Of a DNA stretch of 64,000 nt, positions 42,168 to 52,070 are shown one piece after another; positions within the stretch are counted from its first letter, which is position 1, and each line of letters opens with the position of its first letter. The stretch is taken from the NCBI GenBank assembly GCA_002286855.1, contig NRSV01000039.1:248001-312000 (forward strand). Reading direction: 5' to 3'. Origin of the DNA: Bipolaris cookei (Eukaryota > Ascomycota > Dothideomycetes > Pleosporales > Pleosporaceae). The position numbers were made by a program, and so were the translations under genes. The notes under the pieces are model-generated. The model was not told the DNA's origin and did no database searches. It worked only from the letters and a program-made list of their open reading frames with translations.

Positions 42168-42854
42168 ATGGACGTTAGTCATCTTGCTGCATTGATCCAC
42201 TATCTATACTACAATCTTCAGGCTGTCTCTCCTAAGGCAACCATCGCGCCTGAGGAGCTAGAATTCAATCAGATTCAGTACGTCAGCAGACAGTGCTACC
42301 AAGAAGCACATGGCCTCGAGTTCCATTACAACAATGTTCTGTTCGAGGACAGTCGCCATGTGAGTGCTGGTCAACGTTGTCGCATGTTTGTGAATAAAGT
42401 GATGAAGCAACACTTTGCACAGTACTTGAACCTTTCGATCCGCGGCTCTGGCATCTCCTTTCAGCCTTCAGGGCTTGATAGCAGCCCCGTCACGCTGACT
42501 CAGTTTTGTTTGCAACATCCAAAAGCGTCGCTCCGGCTACACCATCCCTTCTGGTCCCAGCGACGTCCTGGTTTTCTGCTTCTAGGGCTTGCCTATGCTG
42601 CTGCCATACGTGGACATGGACTACTTGAGCGACTCGTTAGAGAGCATGGCCCAATGTTGGATTTTGATTTGATGTCGATTAGATCGATGCTCCCCAAAGA
42701 AGGTGTACCGCTCAACTTTCGGCTTGCTCCATGGGAAGACAGTCTCGACATACCCACAATGCGTGAGTCTCTGGAGGACTGCCTGTTCTCTAAAGACAAT
42801 AAAAGTGTGCTGTGGCTCGATCTAGTGCAGGACTGGTTCTTCGAAGGCCTGTAA
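42168..42854 (+). CDS. Hypothetical fungal protein, possibly 5'-truncated
   Basis: A 228-residue frame from ATG 42168 (MDVSHLAALIHYLYYN) to TAA. The body looks coding, with motifs such as IQYVSRQCYQEAHGLEFHYNN and an acidic C-terminus ending LDLVQDWFFEGL. The middle phrase resembles uncharacterised Dothideomycete proteins that usually have an F-box-like start upstream, which is absent here. That comparison is from memory. The ATG lies inside a 17-bp stretch shared with the end of a MITE at 47039, so the 5' end may be TE-derived and the protein partial. Confidence 0.45.
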   Translation: MDVSHLAALIHYLYYNLQAVSPKATIAPEELEFNQIQYVSRQCYQEAHGLEFHYNNVLFEDSRHVSAGQRCRMFVNKVMKQHFAQYLNLSIRGSGISFQPSGLDSSPVTLTQFCLQHPKASLRLHHPFWSQRRPGFLLLGLAYAAAIRGHGLLERLVREHGPMLDFDLMSIRSMLPKEGVPLNFRLAPWEDSLDIPTMRESLEDCLFSKDNKSVLWLDLVQDWFFEGL

Positions 42855-43287
42855 CGCCTGACAGGAGGGACGAGATTGGGATTGGTGGCTCGCCCAAATC
42901 TCCTAAGCATTCTTTCAGAAGTGTGATCAAGGTAAGATTGTTCACACTGTCCCGGGATCGGGTTTGCTTCCGTTTCAATAAAAAGTGCGGTGTGACACAC
43001 GCAGCAGCCCTGCTTCCCTGCATAACACAGGCCTGTGCTGTCCATCTCAATCAGCCAATAGCAGCCAGTAAGCAGAATGAAGTATGTTGAAATCTCGCAT
43101 AGAATTTTCTCAACATTTTGTGCGATGATTTCTCGGACTATCAAGAATGTGGGTCGGTAGACGTCTAAGTGTGCAGAAAGTATATGAAGCGGAAGACTCT
43201 TATATTTCACGTCGTCTCTGTTGACCTTCTCCTAAACTCCTCACACTCAAGCGAAGAAGAGCTCGTCGCGACGCTATTGAAACGATA

Positions 43288-43479
43288 ATGTCGAAGTTTT
43301 CTTTCCCAAAGAAGCCTCAACGGTCCCTTCACAAGGCACCCTGTAAACGAAGAGCGATCACGTTTCAGCGGCTAGCACACCATCCAGAAGAAGAAATTCG
43401 AATATTCAAGTTTGACGAAGAACTACAAGAAGAGGCGAAGTGTCGAGCGAATACAGCCCCGTGGCACATTATCCGCTAA
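43288..43479 (+). CDS. Small hypothetical protein
   Basis: A 63-codon frame from ATG 43288 (MSKFSFPKKPQRSLHKAPCK), Lys/Arg-rich and then Glu-rich. It is preceded by an AC-rich leader resembling a fungal 5' UTR. No domain or intron partner is recognised, so it may be a chance frame or a first exon. Confidence 0.22.
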   Translation: MSKFSFPKKPQRSLHKAPCKRRAITFQRLAHHPEEEIRIFKFDEELQEEAKCRANTAPWHIIR

Positions 43480-44503
43480 CTTGCAAATCTCCAGCTTGTA
43501 AGCACAGCCCCAACATAAGAGCATCGCGAGATTTAACAGTTCTTCTAGTAGAGAGAAATTCTTAGGGTGGTCGTGATTCTCCACTCTTTTCCATATCGCA
43601 TGACCAATAGTCATGGCGAATCAAGATTGCCTGCGTTGGCCATGAAATTCCTTGGAACGAGTTAGCACGTACTACGGCTCGCTCGACAGTATTGAACCCG
43701 TCTCTGGAATAAGAAAAAAAAGATCGTATTCGATAGCAATATCAGAATTTTCCAATCTACGAATGCCATGCCATGACTGTCTGTCCATCAGGTGCTTCTG
43801 TCATGTGCCTCTCTTTCCTCTCAGGAAAAGAAGACTACCTTCCACAAACTTTTCATGCTGATCGAAGCTTCAAGTTTCAAATTTGAGGGGCTCTCCTTCT
43901 CAATGTGTTTACCTTTAAAGAAGACTATCTGTAAGCTAGATGAGCATACAGCTTACAGCTATGCAGAACACAGCAGGCGATGTAAGCGTCACAGTCACCT
44001 TATAACCAGAACGCATCGATTAGTCGCACGCGACCCCACGCGCCTTTAGGAGTTATCCTATTTCTTCGTGCTGTTGTGCGTACATACTTGCTGTAGCCTT
44101 CGAACAGAGATATGCGGAGATGGTTAATGTAATCGTGAGTTAGACATCACGTGTTCGGCGAACAGCGGTTCTTCACTTTGAATCTGGCCCTGTGCCTTGT
44201 CCTGCGTCGAAGGTCAGCTACGAACGCGATAATGGAGAGTACCGCGAGTGACTTCGCTGTTATGGCACGATCCCAAACCACAAAACGGAGGGAATAAGTA
44301 TTTGGAACAAATGTGTGTGTACAAAAGCTTGATTGGTGAAGTGAGGATCTTGTTGGAGCCTGAGTATTTCGTAAGCGAGTCGCCCACCCAAGATCCCACC
44401 AAAAGTCGAGATTGGCAGGGGTCTATATCTCAACAGTCACATATTTAGATCATCGAAAGATCTGATTGATTGTTATTAGGTATAACTAGTTATATTAATT
44501 AGT
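43480..44503. other. No supported gene
   Basis: Only short frames with no recognisable motif, directly left of the TA target site of the second pogo element. Confidence 0.4.
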
Positions 44504-44505
44504 TA

Positions 44506-44562
44506 ACGTAAAGCACCACCGAGCCGGACACACCACCGAGCCGGACACTTTTTCTTGGCATC
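44506..44562 (+). repeat. Left terminal inverted repeat of the pogo element
   Basis: Contains two tandem copies of CACCACCGAGCCGGACAC, then TTTTTCTTGGCATC. Mirrored at 46716-46772. Confidence 0.9.
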
Positions 44563-44588
44563 ACGAACTTCATGTACGAAAACTCGAA

Positions 44589-46692
44589 TTACTCTACACT
44601 AGCTATAGATGCGTTATACAACTCACTTGTATCTGATAGAGAATCTTCTTCTACATCTTTTTGGCACGTACGGGCGTTATGGCCCACTCTCCCACAGGTT
44701 CCACAGTGCCGTTGACCTGGTAGAGCCTTTTCTTGACTACCCCCACCACGCGCCTTCTTTGATGCCGTACGACCAGTAGCAGCATTTTCAGCTGCCTGCG
44801 ATGCTCCTGCACCAAAGTCTAGTGTCCCGCCTGTCTGAATTCGCTTTCTTTTACGCCCTCGGCGCTTTGTTACCTCAGCTAATTGCTCTTCAAGCTCTCG
44901 TATGCGGGCCTTCATAAGCACATTCTCATGTAGCATCTCCTCAGCTCCTTTAATAAGCTTTGAGAAGCCTTCTTGTGCAGCAGTTGGTGATCGTACAAAA
45001 GAATCTCTTACAAGCTTCGACTGTGATCCAAATTCGTACGAATTGCTAGGGGTTTTAGACTCCCAGGGTGTTTCTAGCTGAGCTTCTTGTGGTGGGGTAC
45101 AAAGGCGTACGTCAAGACGATCAATGACTCTCTGCGCGTTAATAGGAACTAGCCCTGCTGCCTTAAAGGCTTTTTTGCAGTTATCGAACGTAAATACGTC
45201 GCGAAACGCGTCTCGAAAGGCTGGCAGGAAGCGTTCTTTATCAATATGCCAGACGTGGTGGCGTGCCAAGTCTCGTACGCGTTGGGAGTACTTCTGCTTA
45301 AGAGGCGAAAAGCAGACAACGTCAAGCGGCTGAAGTATATGCGATGAATGAGCAGGCATACAAAGAGTAAGAATCTTCTGTTCAAGACAGTAGTCCTTAA
45401 ATTCTTGGTTTAGGTGGCTCTCATGGCCGTCAAGAATAAGTAGCCTGTACGACCCCGCCTGACGCGTCTTTGTATGCTCGTCAAAGTGCTTTAACCACTC
45501 AAGACCAAGCGCGTTATTTGTCCAGCCGTTCTGTGATACTGAGAGCTTCCAATCGTACGGTATATCTACTTCTTCGTACCAAGCAGAGATATGGACGCGT
45601 CCCTTGTAGATAATGAATGGCGGAGTAGCATACCCCGCAGCGCAGATGCTCTGAATAACTGTAACCCACTCACGATTGCCTGGCTGCGTCAAAGTAGGCC
45701 TCGTACGACGCTCTGCGCCTGTAACTACCTTCATTGAGCCAATCACGCCCATCTGAAAGCCAGTCTCGTCAAAGTTATGGATGTCGTCAGAATGTACTCC
45801 ATACTTCTCAATTGTCTCTCGTACAAGCTCAAACCACGCGTTAATAACCTCTGGATCTTCCTGCTGTATTCTCTGGCGGTCCTTTGCTCGATTGAAAGCT
45901 GTTTTAAGCTCGTCCGAACGCGATACAAATCGCTCTGCCCAGTTCTTGCCCAAAGGTTGGCCATCTCGTACGCGCAGTAGTTTCTCTGCCATATCCGCTA
46001 CCTCACACAGTCGGGGAGCAAATCCTCGTGAGTCTAGATCAAGAATATATCGTACAATTGTTTGCTCTTCAATTATAGTTAGTGTTGTAGATAAGCTACT
46101 CAGCTATTCTACTACAGAATCCGGATGCGCAGTCCACACCCGGACTCTGCGATCAATCAAGTCTATAGTCGATCTATCAAGACTATAATCGATCAATAGA
46201 CATCTATCTATGACGCTATAGATTACGCAAGCTACTACTAGATAGACTCTTCTAGAATCTAATCTAGCTAATGTATATAGTAGTAGGATAGCAAGTAGAT
46301 AGAAGACAGAGCACTTCACACAAGATCAATTCACACTACCAACGATCAATCAATTAGTGTTTCTTCCCTAGCACATATCTTCTCTCTCTACAATCTCTCG
46401 ATCAAGCTGGCTCTGAGTCTACTACGGACAAGTAGAAGGCAGAGACCTCTACCTCTGAGTCGATAGTAGAACAAGCAGCACCCTACACTTTGACAGTTAG
46501 TTTGCGGCAGTTTGGAGATATCTGGGGTCGAAAAGTGATTTTGTTAAGCCGATCAGAAAGCCGCTGAAAAGGAACGTTGTAGACAGCAGCAGCGCGTCGA
46601 ATGCTCTTAAACTGGCCCGTACGATAGGCCTGAATAGCAAGAGTAATTTTGCCTTCTCTCTGAGTTAATGTATATTTACGTAGTTGGGACAT
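44589..46692 (-). pseudogene. Pogo/Fot1 transposase interrupted by a solo LTR
   Basis: The N-terminal part starts at ATG 46692 (MSQLRKYTLTQREGK), with the helix-turn-helix FKSIRRAAAVYNVPFQR, and is cut after NCRKLT. The rest resumes at IEEQTIVRYILDLDSRGFAP (about 46078) and is open to 44589. It has the CENP-B-type region, DDE motifs (FDETGFQMG, LLILDGHESHLNQEF, LQPLDVVCFSPLK), a coiled coil near LMKARIRELEEQLAEV and a CCHC knuckle, CGTCGRVGHNARTC. The insertion at 46084-46495 carries stops, so no full transposase can be translated unless the insert is removed from the RNA. Apart from that break the frame looks intact. Confidence 0.87.
46084..46495. mobile_element. Solo LTR inside the pogo transposase gene
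   Basis: A 412-bp AT-rich sequence that starts TGTTGTAGATAAGC and ends CACTTTGACA, i.e. TG...CA, and is flanked by the exact 5-bp duplication GTTAG (46079-46083 and 46496-46500). No internal retrotransposon DNA is present, so it is a solo LTR left by LTR-LTR recombination. Orientation and copia/gypsy class cannot be decided. Confidence 0.85.
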
Positions 46693-46715
46693 GTTACTTT
46701 GCAAGTGATGTTCGC

Positions 46716-46772
46716 GATGCCAAGAAAAAGTGTCCGGCTCGGTGGTGTGTCCGGCTCGGTGGTGCTTTACGT
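46716..46772 (-). repeat. Right terminal inverted repeat of the pogo element
   Basis: Exact inverse of 44506-44562. The similarity continues imperfectly inward (GCATCRCGAACWTCA). Confidence 0.9.
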
Positions 46773-46911
46773 TAGTGCATATTGTAAATCAGCGCTTCAT
46801 ACCAGCAGCAAAACCCCTCCTGCAATTGACTGTTATCTATATGCTATCCCGTGTCTCGTCAAGCCTAGAGTAGTATCCTTACCCTAAGGTACGTCCCTAA
46901 GTGCAGAGATA

Positions 46912-47053
46912 ATGTCCGTCCCAGTGCAGCGAGAAACTCGGTGGGTTGAGAAGAAATAATGAGGTACAACACTTTGTTGCAGAACTTGTCATCCGTAAAC
47001 TATCATCGCCTGTTCTCGGCTCACCGAGTGTCTCGTTGCACAGGGATGGACGT
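46912..47053. mobile_element. 142-bp MITE with TA target duplication
   Basis: Terminal inverted repeats of about 34 bp with roughly six mismatches: left ATGTCCGTCCCAGTGCAGCG, right (inverted) ACGTCCATCCCTGTGCAACG. TA lies on each side (46910-46911 and 47054-47055). There is no coding. Size and TA duplication fit a Tc1/mariner-type MITE. A diverged relative may lie at 58586-58721. Confidence 0.78.
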
Positions 47054-47055
47054 TA

Positions 47056-47594
47056 CACTATGTCGTGAGACAGGCTCACGCTCTAGACATCCGGGCATGC
47101 TTCTTGTCAAACTTGACGAGGTCTAAAAAAAAAGCTTAAAAACTCTCCATTGACCATCTTTTGAGTCGAGTCGTCTCCGACAGGGATTACTGTGGTGTTG
47201 GCCTTGGTTATTGATCATCTCGACGGCGTCGTCAATGGACTCTTCAACAGCACCCCATATCTATTGGGCGTCATGAGGAATAATCGACCAATTCTGAGAG
47301 TAGTAGAGTGAGCATAAGGAACGAAGATGGCTTGTCTAGGCTTATAATCCACTCTAGCGTGGTAGCGAGCATGCCGGGAGCCCTGCATTCAAACCGCGTT
47401 TTGATTGGCTTTTTCTTACTAGAAGACGCCCATCCGGCGCTAGCAGGGTGTAGCTTCGCACATGATCTCGACCCACTTACTTGTTTGTGTTACCCCACAA
47501 ACGGCAAATTTTGTTCGCGTCATCGCGCTATCATCGAACCGTACTTCTCAACGTCGTTTTACACTACGTCTACGCTATTTCCATCGTTCTCAAG
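47056..47594. promoter_or_regulatory. Upstream region of the first PigL_N gene
   Basis: No supported gene. A minus-strand frame near 47130-47290 has a short coding-like stretch (AVEESIDDAVEMINNQG) but is broken by stops. Confidence 0.35.
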
Positions 47595-48838
47595 ATGGCG
47601 GATCCAATCAGCGCGGCATCAGCCATTATCACGCTAGTCACCTTCGGTATACAGTCGAGCTCCATGTTGTATCAGACCTTCAAAGAATTCAACAGTCATC
47701 ATAAACATGTAAGAGAGCTGAAGACAGAATTGGATACACTGAGTTCAGTATTGGCGTCTCTACACCAAGCTATCCTGGATAATGAGGCAGACTTCACACT
47801 TCTAAAACTTCCTCTCTTTAGATGTGGAAGTGCTTGTATAGAATTCAACAAGGTTGTCAGAGATGCCACTAAGCAATCTCATGGTTCTCTAGCAAGTTTT
47901 CGAGATTGGGCAAAACTGAAATATCTGGGTGACGACATCGACGGGTTCAAAGCCTTACTGGCTAGTTACAAGTCTACAATCACTATCGCTCTCTGTGATG
48001 CGAACTTGTAAGTGAACATTGACATATTACGAACAAGGCTAATCTCTTATGTAACAGGCGAAAAGCTACCATCACAGCCAAGGCACTCAACGAATATCAA
48101 GAGCTGATAGAAAACACCGTGTCGGATCTCGAAGATAGCCTGCAGAGGATTGACAGCAAGCTGCAACATCTTGTCGCTGGCGGCTCAAGTGGTTGTCAGA
48201 CGAACTCCGACCAACAAAAAATCCAGCTCGAGCGTGATAGCATACAGATATGTCTCGATATATGCGCCGAAATGTCATCGCATATCGAAAAAGGGCAGTC
48301 CAACGTGTCTCAAAGCATGCTCACATTCACAGAAGAGTATAACAGTCAGACCGACATTGACAGCTCTGCCAGTTCAGCCCGACGAGCTACAATCACCGTC
48401 CTAGACGATTGTAAGGAGAGGCTTGCCTATACATCGTCGCAGCTTAGGATACATCTTGCGGATGTTCTTCGCCGTTTAGACGCTTTTCAGGGGCAGACCT
48501 TTGTTCATCAAAACTCCAACGAACAAGACAAAATGCGAGAAGAAATTAACAGCATCAAACGGAGCTTAGCAGTTTGCGCTAAAGCTTCTGAAGACGCATC
48601 CGCGGAGCGAGTCAACATGTTCGATGAAGTGTCACTTGGAGAAGATGGTCACCAAGTTATCGTGTCAACAGTTGGGGATTTGATTAATGCTCGACGAGTT
48701 TCGGCTGGTGCAAGGTCTACACAGTTGCTAGGGCAAATGTCTGATTCTACGCTTCAGGCAATTGGGCAGCGTCAAAGTCATGTCATTTCGAAACAGAACC
48801 CATTGCAGCAGGAACATAGCGCATCCTCTAGTAACTAG
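47595..48838 (+). CDS. PigL_N (HeLo-like) N-terminal domain protein A
   Basis: Two exons, 47595-48007 and 48058-48838, intron 50 nt, 397 aa from ATG 47595 (MADPISAASAIITLVTFG). The N-terminal 210 residues match the fungal domain named after azaphilone cluster protein L (PigL_N): an amphipathic first helix, then FRCGSACIEFNKVV, SFRDWAKLKYLGDDIDGF and YKSTITIAL. Helical, Ser/Gln-rich sequence follows. The C-terminal module is VIVSTVGDLINARRVSAGAR with LGQMSDSTLQAI. HeLo-like helices cap many fungal NLRs and can act in membrane damage or oligomerisation. No function has been shown for this standalone class. It is tandem with a paralogue 404 bp downstream. Confidence 0.82.
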
Positions 48839-49242
48839 CGTAGTCCAATTTCCAGGAAAGACAATATAAGAGTACATAGCTATATGGAACGGAATACGTT
48901 CATAAAGAAGACAAGCTAACCGGGCTTCCTGTAAGACCTAAAGAAATAACGACAGAAGGGTTCCGTCAGTACAGTAAGAGTGAGCAGCTACAGTTAGATG
49001 CCGCCTTTAACGCGAAGCAATGGGAGCAGTTCGTTACATAGCTTCCTTGGCATGTTGAAATAACCGCCGGCCGTCCTAAGCGAGACTAGCAGCGCTTATC
49101 CAACCGACGACGCGGACCAATCGATTATGCAGTTCGTACGCCTTGTGACGCGATGCATTTGATCAAAAGCCTATTTAACCTAACTTCGGTCCCATAGATC
49201 ATCGTCCAATACGTTCAACTTATCGCCACACCTATCATTGCG

Positions 49243-50578
49243 ATGGCTGAGCCTATAGGCCTTGTTTCCGGTGTCTTGACGTTAGTTATCTTCGCCCACA
49301 AATCATACCTTACGCTTTACAAAACGATACAGAGCTTCAAAGCCCATCCTAAGCGAGTGCGCAATCTCATCGAAGAGCTACCAGCTCGCATTGGCGTTTT
49401 AAAATCATTAAGCGACACGATGAAGCTGCACACAGATGTAGATGTCCCCGCACTTGATCTACCTTTGCGACGATGTGGCAGCGCTTGCGAGGAGTTTTTA
49501 CAGGAGCTCCAGAAATGTTGATCGCAATCCGGGGGCGATCGACAAAGCTTTCGGGACTGGGCCAAGCTGAGGTACTACATGGGTGACGACATCGATGATT
49601 TTACGGATTCACTGGCAGCATACAAGTCAACAATCAACATCGCGCTCACAGATATGCAGCTGTAAGTTTCATAGCTCTATACCCGACCTCATACGCTAGA
49701 AATAACCAATATCCTTTAGTCGCAAGTCTTCCGTTGCTCTAGAGCATCTTGGAGACTACAAAGATCTTATCACAACGGCAACAAGCGATCTTGAGGCGCG
49801 ACTCGAAACTATTGATGGAAAGCTCCAATCTTTAATAGAGCGTACTGCGTCAAGCTCAGCAACAACAAAACTTCAAAGCTTAAAGGACGAGCGCTCAAGC
49901 ACACAAAAATGCCTCCTGATTTGCGCTGAGTTCTCTAAGCTTATCCAGAAGCTTCAATCGTCATCAGCAAAGGATCTTCCCCAAGACTTACATAACATAC
50001 CCGAGAGGATCACGAGCGATGGCATACGAGAATGCAGGATCAGTATTGAGCAAACAACTGCAAGGTTGGAAACCCACATGCAGGATATCTTAGATCGAAT
50101 CATGGTCAGCTCAACTGTAACAATGCCACAAGAAGATACAAGAAACCTTGCAAGATTGCGCGAAGAATGGACAAGCGCTCGTAGATGCAGGGATATTTGT
50201 TTCCAAGCAGACCAGCACTTGAAAGAGAACGTAAGCGTTATCGATAACCATGCTACAGGCGACGAAGCCGTACAATTTCTGGTATCAAACAGTCAAAAGA
50301 TAATACATGGCAAGAACCGTGGATACGGGGACCTAATCAAACAACTCGGTGGTCATCTCAGCGACCAGTCAATTCAGAAAGTATCTGGAGACTTTTTACA
50401 GATGAGTATTCAAAGAACTGGACATGGAAATATAGGTGGCGCGGTATCTGACGCCAAAGATATGAATGAGAAAGGAATGAACTGGCGGCGAGAATACGGT
50501 GGAGGAAGGATACTCAAGTCCCAGCCTGTTGTAAATGACTCAAATGGCCAAGCGGAACTAGGTAAAGCCAAGTTCTGA
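49243..50578 (+). pseudogene. PigL_N domain protein B with a premature TGA
   Basis: Two exons, 49243-49661 and 49720-50578, with an intron at the same place as in protein A. It spans 426 codons from ATG 49243 (MAEPIGLVSGVLTLVIFA). The N-terminal domain is homologous to A (LRRCGSACEEF, SFRDWAKLRYYMGDDIDDF, YKSTINIAL). TGA at 49519-49521 (codon 93) lies in frame, with the reading otherwise open on both sides. This could be a point mutation, an assembly error or a recent null allele. The C-terminal module is diverged (DLIKQLGGHLSDQSIQKVS). Because only one lesion is visible, inactivation may be young. Confidence 0.75.
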
Positions 50579-50672
50579 CGCTTGATAACGATGTCGTTCC
50601 ACAAGCTTAGAGCAAGTTGCAGGACCTGCACCTCGGGTCATACAAATTTGCACTAACTAGTGAATGTGTATA

Positions 50673-50990
50673 CTAGACGTCAAGCTTCTTCATCCTCTGC
50701 GCAGCCTCTGCCTCAAGCCTATGCTGCAACCCTCGTACATACCCAATGAATCCATCCAAACCCTCTGGCCTTGTTTCCTTTGGAGTCTGGTCTTCAACGT
50801 CTTCCATCAGTTCTTGTACTTCAGCACTACTTGAAATCACATTCTTGGTCTAGTCTTCGACCGCTTTGGATTGTCGGTCAAGATACCCTTTGATGGTGTG
50901 AATCGCTCTTGTTGCCTTTTCCTCACAATCAATACCTTTCAATCCTTTGAGAACAGTGTTGACAATCTTCATAGCGACTTCAAACTTAGT
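50673..50990 (-). pseudogene. C-terminal remnant of an unidentified gene
   Basis: The minus frame reads KFEVAMKIVNTVLKGLKG..., passes a TAG at 50850-50852 and ends GLQHRLEAEAAQRMKKLDV with TAG at 50673. It is coding-like but has no recognised family. Its upstream part is cut off next to LINE 3' UTR sequence (51032-51216), so the LINE or an associated deletion probably removed the rest. Confidence 0.4.
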
Positions 50991-51031
50991 GTGCGATAGA
51001 CTGACTAGCAGCGAGTGGGTTGTAGCTAGAG

Positions 51032-51216
51032 CATGTGGCCTAGCTACCCTACATCTCCTCCTGTTACCAAACCGCTCTTTAGCACCAGGAATCTAGAAAG
51101 CTAGCAACAGCTACGCTATACATCACCAAGTCCCGATTTATGGATGATTGCCCCATAGAACGGACTTCGACCAAAGTCTTATATGGCTACGAGCTACATA
51201 AATTATAATGGAACAA
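51032..51216 (+). mobile_element. LINE 3' UTR fragment
   Basis: Diverged copy of the LINE 3' end: CTACCCTACATCTCCTCCTG, then CGCTCTTTAGCACCAGG, ending ATTATAATGGAACAATTAAC. It is severely 5'-truncated and no target duplication could be fixed. Confidence 0.7.
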
Positions 51217-52070
51217 TTAACAATAAGGATAAGGATACCACACATCAGAGCAACCGAACTACGTTTCTTATCCTTAAGTAGCAGTACGCGTGCTCCAACA
51301 CTAATTACAAGGATTTTGATATTAGCTTATATTGGCTTCAGCGTAACTATACTTAACCCTAAAACTAAAGGGGCAGATAGAGGTAAGCGGCGAGCGCTAA
51401 TCTGCAATGGGTTCGGGATGGACAAGACTCTGAGATTGCTGAAGTTTTGCTTCGTGAATAGCGTCATGTTTTATCGTCTTTACGCATCAAATAGATGCGT
51501 AATTCGAGATGTTACAGGCCGGTGTCAAGGCTGTTATTGCTGTGTTGCTTCGTGTTCTAGCCCGCAATGAGGCAGCGACACAATCCTTGTGGCGAGCATA
51601 TCTGTCTTTGCACGAAACAACACCTTACAGATATTCTAATGTACCTCTAAAGTAAAGAAAGATCCGTAGATAGTATTCCATGCACAATTAAATTGCGTCT
51701 TTAGTACAGGAGTCGCTTCTCGATCTGTAATATGGTGGCTATCGCACGGTCATGCAGTCAGCCCTGCCCAGCCAGCCTCGCGTCACTGCGCAGGCGGGCT
51801 GCGCCTTCTGCCCTATATGTTAGAGATGCAGCCTGGCCAACGTCTGACTTGCTACACTACAGCCTCTAGATGTCAGTCCTCTTCACCATTGACTTAATCA
51901 GCCGTTACTTGACGTTCGCAACAAACCCGACAGCTACGATCTCTGCCCCGCGCCAATAAGCCCCTAGCCGCGAGCCCTTACGTACGTAGCCGCCATCGAT
52001 TCCTTTAGCCTGTTTCGAAGCTCCGACACTCGCCCCTACCGTTCGAACATATAGACAAATACACAACCCG
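51217..52070. promoter_or_regulatory. Upstream region of the HET-NACHT-ANK gene
   Basis: No supported gene. A 120-codon plus frame at 51208 begins in the LINE tail and has no domain. The 100 bp before ATG 52071 are CA-rich like a fungal leader. Confidence 0.4.

Larger units (their letters stand above)
44506..46772 (-). mobile_element. Full-length Fot1/pogo-type transposon with a solo-LTR insertion
   Basis: 2,267 bp between inverted repeats of at least 57 bp (44506-44562 and 46716-46772) that read ACGTAAAGCACCACCGAGCC inwards. TA dinucleotides lie at 44504-44505 and 46773-46774, the expected Tc1/mariner-pogo target duplication. Without the 412-bp LTR and one copy of its 5-bp duplication the element would be about 1.85 kb, a normal Fot1 size. 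The family relation to the copy at 40319 is clear, but the termini differ, so they are two subfamilies. Confidence 0.9.

Noticed and set aside
46079..46500. The insertion in the pogo transposase as a spliceable intron
   Set aside because: Although a GT...AG reading can be forced, the 412-bp length, the TG...CA ends and the 5-bp duplication fit a solo LTR much better.
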